Positions 57,735 through 64,000 of a DNA stretch of 64,000 bases are shown one piece after another. Each line of letters starts with the position of its first letter. Position 1 is the first letter of the stretch. The DNA comes from an uncultured Prevotellaceae bacterium (GTDB lineage Bacteria; Bacteroidota; Bacteroidia; Bacteroidales; Bacteroidaceae), in NCBI GenBank assembly GCA_902800495.1, contig CADCET010000005.1, forward strand, positions 110,844 to 174,843, written 5' to 3'. Under the pieces are notes generated by a model that worked only from the letters and a program-made list of their open reading frames with translations, was not told the DNA's origin and ran no database searches. Made by a program: the position numbers and the translations under genes.

Positions 57735-58730
57735 ATGGCAATTTCAATTGATGATATTAAGAAGCTTCGCGCTATGACCGGCGCAGGTTTGGCTGACGTT
57801 AAGAAGGCTCTGACCGAGGCTGAGGGCGACTTCGACAAGGCTAAGGAGCTGCTCCGTGAGCGTGGCCTGGCCATCGCTGCTAAGCGTAGCGACCGTGAGA
57901 CCTCTAATGGTTGTGTACTCGTCAAGAAGGTGGACGGCTTTGCCGCTATGCTCGCCTTGAAGTGCGAGACCGACTTCGTGGCTAACGGTGCCGACTTCAT
58001 CGCTCTGACACAGAGCATCCTCGACGCTGCTATCGCTGCTAAGGCTCAGGACATCGAGGCTGTTAAGGCTCTCGACATCAACGGTCAGACGGCTCAGGAG
58101 GCTGTCACACAGCGTTCGGGTATCACCGGTGAGAAGATGGAGCTCGATGGCTACCTGACTCTTGAGGGTGACAACATTGAGGTCTATGACCACATGGGCA
58201 AGCACACCCTGTGCACCATGGTTCAGACCAACAAGCCCGCTGCCGAGCAGGGTCACCTCGTGGCTATGCAGGTAGCTGCCATGAAGCCCGTTGCTCTCGA
58301 CAAGGAGAGCGTTGAGCAGAAGATTCTTGACGAGGAGTACAAGACTGCCGTCGAGAAGACCAAGCTCGAGCAGGTCGAGAAGTTCGTTGAGATGAAGATC
58401 AAGAAGGCTGGCATCAACCCCAACCTCGTTGACTCTGAGGATCACATCGAGAGCAACATGGCTAAGGGCTGGCTCACCAAGGAGCAGGCTGACGAGGCCC
58501 GCAAGATCATTGCCGAGGCAAAGGTCGAGGGCGAGGCTCAGCTGAAGATGCCTATGATTGAGAACATCGCCAAGGGTCGTGTGCAGAAGTTCCTGAAGGA
58601 GAACTGCCTCGTTGACCAGGAGTTCCAGTTCGGCGACGGTGATAAGGCTACTGTCGAGCAGTGGCTGGCCAAGCAGGACAAGGAGCTGAAGATTGTCGCT
58701 TTCAAGCGCTTCACGCTCGTTGCCGACTAA
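57735..58730 (+). CDS. tsf: Translation elongation factor Ts
   Basis: Nucleotide exchange factor for EF-Tu. ISIDDIKKLRAMTGAGLADVKKALTEAEGDFDKAKELLRERGLA is the amino-terminal UBA-like domain and TDF (in CETDFVANGADF) the EF-Tu-contacting motif. At 331 residues it is of typical Bacteroidetes length. The gene ends before a hairpin terminator at 58755. The partner gene rpsB is directly upstream, as usual. Confidence 0.96.
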   Translation: MAISIDDIKKLRAMTGAGLADVKKALTEAEGDFDKAKELLRERGLAIAAKRSDRETSNGCVLVKKVDGFAAMLALKCETDFVANGADFIALTQSILDAAIAAKAQDIEAVKALDINGQTAQEAVTQRSGITGEKMELDGYLTLEGDNIEVYDHMGKHTLCTMVQTNKPAAEQGHLVAMQVAAMKPVALDKESVEQKILDEEYKTAVEKTKLEQVEKFVEMKIKKAGINPNLVDSEDHIESNMAKGWLTKEQADEARKIIAEAKVEGEAQLKMPMIENIAKGRVQKFLKENCLVDQEFQFGDGDKATVEQWLAKQDKELKIVAFKRFTLVAD

Positions 58731-58754
58731 GTCAAGATTCGCAGAACTATACTT

Positions 58755-58792
58755 ATGAGGGACGTGCCGTCAGGTGCATCCCTCATTTTTTT
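58755..58792 (+). terminator. tsf terminator
   Basis: ATGAGGGA and TCCCTCAT form an eight-bp stem around a 16-base loop, followed by a run of T. The next gene's ATG (58793) starts directly after the T-run. Confidence 0.8.
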
Positions 58793-60130
58793 ATGATGAA
58801 GTATCACCCGCTACATACCAGCATCCAGCGCCCGTCGCGCTTCACCTATCCTTTCTGCTACGAGCCCCATCCGCTCTGTCTCTTAGCTGCGCATGAAGTG
58901 CAGCAGGAACTCGGACGCATGACGCTGACAGAAGGCAAAATGTTCGGTGTGCTGGTCGTGGCTGACTGTAACGACGAGTTAGGCTTTGTCGCTGCCTATT
59001 CAGGACTGCTTGAGGGGCGTAATGACTGGCCCTACTTCGTGCCACCTGTCTATGACGCCCAACAGCCCGACGGTCATTTCAAGCAGGAAGAGCGCCTGAT
59101 TTCATCCATGCGTGACGACAGTCAGCGCGAGGAGCGTCGCCAACGGTCACAGCAGCTGCAGCTATGGCTCTTCGACCAATACCGCTTCCTGAATGCCCGA
59201 GGCGAGCGTCGCCGGCTGGTCGACGTGTGGCAGGACTACCACTGCTCGGAGCGCATCCGCCGCAAATATCCGCTACCACCCGGCGGCACTGGCGACTGCT
59301 GTGCCCCGAAGCTGCTGCAGTATGCCTACCAAGAAGGGCTGAAGCCGCTCTGTATGGCCGAGTTCTGGTGGGGACCGTCGCCGAAGACTGAGGTGCGCCA
59401 GCATGGACAGTTCTATCCCGCCTGCCGAGGAAAGTGCAAACCCGTGCTGACGTGGATGCTACAGGGGCTTGACGTTGACCCGAACCCAGAGGAAATAGCC
59501 TCAACGCCACAGCTCGACATCACCGTCGTCTATGAAGACGACACACTGATTGTCATCAGCAAGCCGTCAGGGCTGCTCAGTGTTCCCGGACGCATTGGCA
59601 GCTACTCGGTAGCAACCATCCTCAGTCAGCGCTATCCTGGTACGCTGCTGGCCCACCGTCTCGACATGGGCACCAGTGGACTGATGGTGGCTGCCAAGAC
59701 ACGTGACGCTTACCGACAGTTGCAGCAACAGTTCTCTGACCACACCATCCGTAAGACCTACGTCGCACAGCTTGACACATCTTATTCGTCGCCTTCTGCC
59801 CCACGCCCCACGAAGGGCACCATCAGCCTGCCTCTGCTCTGCGATCCTATCAACCGCCCCCGGCAGGTCGTCGACTACGAACGCGGTAAGACAGCTGTCA
59901 CAGATTACGAATTCATTGGCAACGGCCGCGTCCGTCTCTATCCCCACACTGGCCGCACCCACCAGTTGCGTATGCACTGTGCCCACCCCGACGGGCTCGG
60001 TTGTCCTATCCGTGGCGACGAACTCTACGGTCGGTCCGCCGACCGGCTCTATCTCCACGCCGAACGCTTAGAACTGACTCATCCCGCAACAGGAGAGCGG
60101 ATGACCTTTGAACAGCCTGCCGATTTTTAG
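58793..60130 (+). CDS. RluA-family pseudouridine synthase with amino-terminal extension
   Basis: Isomerises uridine in RNA. The catalytic region LLAHRLDMGTSGLMVAAKT (near residues 284-302) contains the RluA HRLD motif with its Asp; VVYEDDTLIVISKPSGLLSVPG precedes it, and LYPHTGRTHQLRMHCAHPDGLGCPIRGDELYG is the RluA carboxyl signature. About 240 residues before the domain are specific to Bacteroidetes homologues, with GTGDCCAPKLLQYAYQEGLKPLCMAEFWWG containing two adjacent cysteines. MMKYHPLHTSIQRPS at 58793/58796 is the natural start; an upstream in-frame ATG at 58661 lies in tsf and was rejected. The start codon abuts the tsf terminator, so expression may depend on readthrough. Confidence 0.88.
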   Translation: MMKYHPLHTSIQRPSRFTYPFCYEPHPLCLLAAHEVQQELGRMTLTEGKMFGVLVVADCNDELGFVAAYSGLLEGRNDWPYFVPPVYDAQQPDGHFKQEERLISSMRDDSQREERRQRSQQLQLWLFDQYRFLNARGERRRLVDVWQDYHCSERIRRKYPLPPGGTGDCCAPKLLQYAYQEGLKPLCMAEFWWGPSPKTEVRQHGQFYPACRGKCKPVLTWMLQGLDVDPNPEEIASTPQLDITVVYEDDTLIVISKPSGLLSVPGRIGSYSVATILSQRYPGTLLAHRLDMGTSGLMVAAKTRDAYRQLQQQFSDHTIRKTYVAQLDTSYSSPSAPRPTKGTISLPLLCDPINRPRQVVDYERGKTAVTDYEFIGNGRVRLYPHTGRTHQLRMHCAHPDGLGCPIRGDELYGRSADRLYLHAERLELTHPATGERMTFEQPADF

Positions 60131-60192
60131 GTTCAGCCCTTAAGTTTTTATTAAAAAATGCTTAATTATGCCGCTGTTACAAAAGTTTAGGG

Positions 60193-60200
60193 TAATTTTG
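60193..60200 (+). promoter_or_regulatory. Promoter -7 box of the GH3-family gene
   Basis: TAATTTTG followed by CAGG, 20 bases before the ATG at 60221. Confidence 0.65.
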
Positions 60201-60220
60201 CAGGCAAAATATTGTTTATA

Positions 60221-61717
60221 ATGAGCTTAACATCAATAGCAGGAAGATTTTTCCTGCCACGACAGCATAAGCTGGAACGACATAACACAGAGGCTGAAAC
60301 CATGCAGCGCGAGGTGCTGGCTCACCTCATCGGCAGGGCTCAGGATACGGAGTTCGGCCGACAGCACGATTTCTCAAACATAGGCAACTACGAACAGTTT
60401 GCCAAGAACGTGTCCGTTAATACCTATGAGGAGCTGAAGGGTCAGATTGACCGTATGCGTCACGGCGAGCGGGACGTGTTGTGGCCAGGGCGTACACGAT
60501 GGTATGCCAAGTCGAGCGGCACGACGAACGACAAGTCGAAGTTCATCCCTGTGACTAACGAGGGTTTGAAACGCATACACTACGCCGGCCCGTTTGACTC
60601 AGTAGCCTTCTACCTGCAGAATAACCCGCAGAGCCGCCTGTTTGACGGTCGTGCCATGATTCTGGGTGGCAGCCATGCCCCGAACTACAACCTGTCGGAC
60701 TCATTAGTGGGCGACCTGAGCGCCATTCTCATTGAGAACATCAACCCGCTGGCCAACCTAGTCAGGGTGCCGAAAAAAGCGACTGCCCTGCTGAGCGACT
60801 TCGAGGTGAAGCGCGACCGTATAGCCCGCGAGGCGATGACGAAAAACGTGACGAACCTGAGCGGCGTACCGTCGTGGATGCTGTCGGTACTCGACCGCGT
60901 GATGGAACTGAGCGGGAAGCAACATTTGGAGGAGGTGTGGCCCAACCTCGAGGTGTTCTTCCACGGCGGCGTGGCTTTCACGCCCTACCGCCAGCAGTAC
61001 GAGCGACTCATCACCAGTCCTAAAATGCACTATATGGAGACGTACAACGCCAGCGAGGGCTTCTTCGGAATCCAGAACGACCCGACGGACAAAGCGATGT
61101 TGCTGATGCTCGACTACGACGTCTTCTACGAGTTCCAGGAGATGGGTACAGAGACGATTGTTCCCATCTGGGGCGTCGAGCCTGGCAAAAACTATGCCAT
61201 GCTCATCACAACGTCGTGCGGACTGTGGCGCTATAAGATAGGCGACACGGTGCGATTCACGCAGACGAATCCTTATAAGTTCGTCATCTCTGGCCGTACG
61301 AAGTCGTTTATCAATGCTTTCGGCGAAGAGTTGATTGTCGACAATGCCGAGCAGGGACTTCAATACGCATGTCAGCAGACTGGCGCTGAGGTGCTGGAGT
61401 ACACCGCTGCACCGGTCTTCATGGACGAGCACGGCAAGTGCCGCCACCAGTGGCTCGTCGAGTTCAACCGTCAGCCACAGGACGTGGCGCTGTTTGCACG
61501 CCTGTTAGATGAGCACCTGCAGACCATTAATAGCGACTACGAAGCAAAGCGCTACAAGAACATCACCCTACAGCCATTAGAGATTGTCGTGGCCCGGCCC
61601 GGTTTGTTCAACGATTGGCTGAAGCAGAACGGCAAGCTCGGCGGGCAGCACAAGGTGCCGCGGCTGAGTAACTCGCGCGAACATATTGAACAACTGTTGG
61701 CTCTAAATGGGAAATGA
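60221..61717 (+). CDS. GH3 auxin-responsive promoter family protein (acyl-adenylate enzyme)
   Basis: A 498-residue member of the GH3 family in the ANL adenylate-forming superfamily. RWYAKSSGTTNDKSKFIPVT near residues 91-110 is the P-loop-like SSGTT motif, MHYMETYNASEGFFG near 270 the second ATP motif, and WRYKIGDTVRFT near 335 the third; ISGRTKSFINAFGEELI follows. Plant GH3 proteins conjugate amino acids to acyl acids; the bacterial substrates are not known. The stop codon (61715-61717) is the end of the first unit of an array. An Ig-like lipoprotein gene follows, an arrangement often seen in Bacteroidales. Confidence 0.88.
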   Translation: MSLTSIAGRFFLPRQHKLERHNTEAETMQREVLAHLIGRAQDTEFGRQHDFSNIGNYEQFAKNVSVNTYEELKGQIDRMRHGERDVLWPGRTRWYAKSSGTTNDKSKFIPVTNEGLKRIHYAGPFDSVAFYLQNNPQSRLFDGRAMILGGSHAPNYNLSDSLVGDLSAILIENINPLANLVRVPKKATALLSDFEVKRDRIAREAMTKNVTNLSGVPSWMLSVLDRVMELSGKQHLEEVWPNLEVFFHGGVAFTPYRQQYERLITSPKMHYMETYNASEGFFGIQNDPTDKAMLLMLDYDVFYEFQEMGTETIVPIWGVEPGKNYAMLITTSCGLWRYKIGDTVRFTQTNPYKFVISGRTKSFINAFGEELIVDNAEQGLQYACQQTGAEVLEYTAAPVFMDEHGKCRHQWLVEFNRQPQDVALFARLLDEHLQTINSDYEAKRYKNITLQPLEIVVARPGLFNDWLKQNGKLGGQHKVPRLSNSREHIEQLLALNGK

Positions 61718-61745
61718 GAGATAAGAAATGAATAATGGAAATGAA
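61711..61745. repeat. Heptanucleotide array GAAATGA-type x5
   Basis: GAAATGA, GAGATAA, GAAATGA, ATAATGG, AAATGAA. The first unit contains the TGA stop of the GH3-family gene. Confidence 0.7.
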
Positions 61746-61761
61746 TAATGATATAATCGGT

Positions 61762-63708
61762 ATGAAGAAACTCCTCATATTTCTTTTCTCATTTGCCTTG
61801 CTGCTGGCAGGTTGCGCCCGTATGGGCAATCCCGACGGCGGATGGTATGACGATACACCGCCTTACGTCGTCGACTCTTCGCCCAAGGATATGGCTGTCG
61901 GCGTGAAACCCAAACGTATCAGCATCTATTTCAATGAGTTCGTCAAACTGGAGGATGCACAGAACAAGGTCATTGTCTCACCGCCACAGTTGGAGATGCC
62001 CGAGATCAAGGCCAGTGGCAAGCGTGTCATTGTCGACCTGAAGGACTCGCTGAAAGAGAACACCACCTATTCCATTGACTTCGGCGATGCTATCAGCGAC
62101 TTCACCGAAGGCAACCCTATGGGCAACTACGCCTTCACCTTCTCTACGGGTCAGGTGATAGACACGCTGCAGGTGTCGGGATACGTGCTGAACGCCGAGA
62201 ATCTGGAGCCCATCAAGGGTATTCAAGTCGGCTTGTATGACGACCTCTCAGACACCGTCTTTCTGAAAAAGCCCATGATACGCATCTCGCGAACTGACAG
62301 TCGCGGACATTTCGTCATCAAGGGCGTAGCCCCCGGAACCTATCGCTGCTATGCCCTGCAGGACGCCGACAACAACTATGTCTACAACCAGAAGAGCGAG
62401 ATGATAGGCTTCAGTCACAACACCTTCGAACCGTCGTGGAAACCCGATACAAGACAAGACACCATCTGGCGCGACTCGTTGCACATCGACAATATCGTCC
62501 GTGTGCCCTACACCCACTTCCTGCCCGACGATATTACCCTGCTGGCGTTCACGGCCATACAGAACAACCGATACCTGCTGAAAACAGAGCGGGCAGAACC
62601 TCATAAAATTGGATTCTTCTTTACATACGGCGACTCGTTGCCCCCCACCATCCACGGCCTGAACTTCGATTCCGACAGTGCCTTCATCGTTGAACCGTCG
62701 CACCATAACGACACCGTCTACTATTGGCTGCGCGACACAACACTCATCAATCAGGACACGTTGCGCATGGAAGTGCAGTATATGATGACAGACACCACCG
62801 AACTGCTGATTAGCAAGACCGACACGTTGGAGATATTACCTAAGGAGTCATATGCTAAACGTCTGAAAGCCAGGCAGAAGGAAGTTGAGAAGTGGGAGAA
62901 AGAACAGGAGAAAAAGAAGAAGCACGGCGAAGCCTACGACTCCATTATGCCTCGTGAGATGTTGAGGCTGAAGATAGAACCCGCGGGCTCCCTCTCGCCG
63001 GAAAGTGTTGTTACCATAGAGTCACCTACACCATTGCTACGTATTGACACGACAGCCATACATCTCTACACAAAAGTTGACTCACTATGGTACGATGCCG
63101 ACTTCGTCTTCAAGCCGTCCCCTGACAATATCAGGCGATACACGCTGACCGCGGATTGGAAACCAGAGACGGAATACAGCTTAGAGATAGACTCTGCGGC
63201 TATCGAAGACATCTACGGACTGTGCATCGCCCCTGTCAAGCAAGGTATGAAGGTAAAGTCAGAAGACGAATACAGCACGCTCATTGTCAATCTGAGTGGC
63301 ATTCAGGACACGGCTATTATCGTGCAGTTGCTGACCAGCTCCGAGAGTGTCGTCAAGCAGGCCAAGGCCGTTAACGGTACTGCCGAGTTCTATTACGTTA
63401 CTCCCAACAAGTATTATATGCGTGCCTTTGTCGACAGCAACGGCAACGGGCGCTGGGATACTGGCGACTACTATGCCGACCAGCAGGCAGAGGCCGTCTA
63501 TTACTACCATGAGGAGACGGAGTGTAAGGCCAAGTGGGACGTCACCCGCAACTGGAATCTGACGGCACGTAAGCGCTTCGACCAGAAACCGTCGGCCATC
63601 ACCAAGCAGAAGCCTGACAAGGAGAAGAAACTGAAGAACCGCAACATCGAACGTGCCAAGCAATTGGGCAAGGAATATGTACAAAAGAAGACGGGTATAA
63701 GATTATAA
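61762..63708 (+). CDS. Lipoprotein with Ig-like (Big_5) domain
   Basis: A 648-residue lipoprotein: MKKLLIFLFSFALLLAGC, then ARMGNPDGGWYDDTPPYVVDSSPKDMAVGVKPKRISIYFNEFVKLE, the usual start of Bacteroidales Ig-like/SbsA-type proteins. Later parts include YVLNAENLEPIKGIQVGLYDD and RTDSRGHFVIKGVAPGTYRCYAL (a carboxypeptidase-regulatory-like fold, about 135-210), a charged coiled-coil stretch (RLKARQKEVEKWEKEQEKKKKHG, near 370), and DSNGNGRWDTGDYYADQQ near 565 resembling a calcium-binding loop. The carboxyl end is very basic. The function is unknown; it probably faces the periplasm or the surface. The ATG at 61762 matches the signal; upstream in-frame starts lie in the array. Confidence 0.82.
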   Translation: MKKLLIFLFSFALLLAGCARMGNPDGGWYDDTPPYVVDSSPKDMAVGVKPKRISIYFNEFVKLEDAQNKVIVSPPQLEMPEIKASGKRVIVDLKDSLKENTTYSIDFGDAISDFTEGNPMGNYAFTFSTGQVIDTLQVSGYVLNAENLEPIKGIQVGLYDDLSDTVFLKKPMIRISRTDSRGHFVIKGVAPGTYRCYALQDADNNYVYNQKSEMIGFSHNTFEPSWKPDTRQDTIWRDSLHIDNIVRVPYTHFLPDDITLLAFTAIQNNRYLLKTERAEPHKIGFFFTYGDSLPPTIHGLNFDSDSAFIVEPSHHNDTVYYWLRDTTLINQDTLRMEVQYMMTDTTELLISKTDTLEILPKESYAKRLKARQKEVEKWEKEQEKKKKHGEAYDSIMPREMLRLKIEPAGSLSPESVVTIESPTPLLRIDTTAIHLYTKVDSLWYDADFVFKPSPDNIRRYTLTADWKPETEYSLEIDSAAIEDIYGLCIAPVKQGMKVKSEDEYSTLIVNLSGIQDTAIIVQLLTSSESVVKQAKAVNGTAEFYYVTPNKYYMRAFVDSNGNGRWDTGDYYADQQAEAVYYYHEETECKAKWDVTRNWNLTARKRFDQKPSAITKQKPDKEKKLKNRNIERAKQLGKEYVQKKTGIRL

Positions 63709-63717
63709 TAGTAGTAT

Positions 63718-63742
63718 GCGACATTTTTTGAAGAAATGTCGC
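63718..63742 (+). terminator. First hairpin after the Ig-like lipoprotein
   Basis: GCGACATTT-TTTGAAG-AAATGTCGC: a perfect nine-bp stem, ten bases after the stop. GTCGC occurs again at 63749 and 63769. Confidence 0.65.
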
Positions 63743-63759
63743 CCATATGTCGCAAAATG

Positions 63760-63792
63760 CCGAGGGTGTCGCAACAACCTCGGTATTTTTTT
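63760..63792 (+). terminator. Second hairpin with T-run
   Basis: CCGAGG pairs with CCTCGG around a 12-base loop and is followed by TATTTTTTT. It is the likelier intrinsic terminator of the pair. Confidence 0.75.
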
Positions 63793-63825
63793 ATGGAAAA
63801 AGTTGGAAGGTGAGGAATCTTGCCC

Positions 63826-63833
63826 TATCTTTG
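63826..63833 (+). promoter_or_regulatory. Promoter -7 box of the last gene
   Basis: TATCTTTG followed by CATCG. The leader to the ATG at 63907 is about 70 bases and includes AAGAAAGGAAACAAG as a ribosome-binding region. Confidence 0.65.
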
Positions 63834-63906
63834 CATCGTCAATAAGACAGAACAAACCTAATTAACAATAATTTATTAACCCATAAAACAAGAAAGGAAA
63901 CAAGTT

Positions 63907-64000
63907 ATGGCAAAGACACCAGTTACAATGAAAGTTGACGGTTACAAGGATCGCGAAGTGCTGATGGTAACCTACGAGTTCGAACAGGCAACAGACGTGG
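63907..64000 (+). CDS. Amino-terminal fragment, possible Hcp/TssD-like tube protein
   Basis: Only the first 31 codons lie in the window: MAKTPVTMKVDGYKDREVL then MVTYEFEQATDV. The short K-V-D-G-Y strand followed by a Y-x-F-x-Q-x-x-D strand resembles the start of Bacteroidetes Hcp (TssD) proteins, which form the tube of type VI secretion systems. The fragment is too short for a firm call. It has its own promoter and a good ribosome-binding region, which suggests high expression. Confidence 0.4.
   Translation, partial: MAKTPVTMKVDGYKDREVLMVTYEFEQATDV

Overview
The window looks like a chromosome segment of a Bacteroidales bacterium, most likely Prevotella or a close relative. The evidence is: -7 boxes of the Bacteroidetes form TAnnTTTG a short distance upstream of many starts; SusC/SusD pairs; lipoproteins with an acidic residue after the lipobox cysteine; the pyrE / SRPBCC / argH and rplM-rpsI-rpsB-tsf gene orders; a PafA-type phosphatase; and BspA-like surface proteins. 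I could not run a database search, so the genus is an inference.

Layout. 1-10974 is mostly housekeeping: argS (3' end cut by the window edge) diverges from prmC-recX-comF; then an outer-membrane protein, pyrE, an SRPBCC protein, argH, a small cysteine-rich lipoprotein, tRNA-Leu(UAA), a TPR/OmpA-like lipoprotein and a thioredoxin-fold lipoprotein lacking its cysteines. 11170-26598 is a polysaccharide utilisation locus: two SusC/SusD pairs, a DUF1735-type lipoprotein, a GH10-like lipoprotein that seems to lack the catalytic nucleophile, and a three-module carbohydrate-binding protein. 26768-31699 holds comM, a rhuM-like accessory gene, a PafA-like phosphatase and a HAD hydrolase. 31814-37117 encodes a 1767-residue surface protein built from three ~360-residue repeats. 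37405-39510 is metG.

39595-55234 is a surface-glycan region. Its first part has a flippase, glycosyltransferases, an acyltransferase and a CDP-glycerol glycerophosphotransferase-like enzyme. Its second part is a tightly overlapping nine-gene minus-strand operon that starts with PEP mutase and phosphonopyruvate decarboxylase and ends with a TagD/Gfo-Idh fusion, SDR, LicD, nucleotidyltransferase and a Rossmann dehydrogenase. The simplest reading is that it makes a phosphonate, activates it with a nucleotide and attaches it to a glycan. No aminotransferase is present, so the usual product 2-aminoethylphosphonate is not the obvious end point. 55713-63708 returns to core genes (rplM, rpsI, rpsB, tsf, an RluA-type synthase, a GH3-family protein and an Ig-like lipoprotein). 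The right edge cuts a gene resembling a Bacteroidetes Hcp/TssD tube protein.

The most unusual feature is repeat DNA. At least thirteen loci carry short tandem arrays whose unit changes from place to place (GTGAAGA, AATTGAT, GAATTAA, AAATGAG, ATTAAAC, AACTGAG, ACGAGGT) but whose period is always seven bases. They sit at gene borders, often supply the stop codon of the upstream gene, and in several places form inverted pairs. One pair is inserted in frame in argS and another builds the signal peptide of a lipoprotein. A second class of G/C-rich palindromes is inserted in frame in argS, comM and metG.
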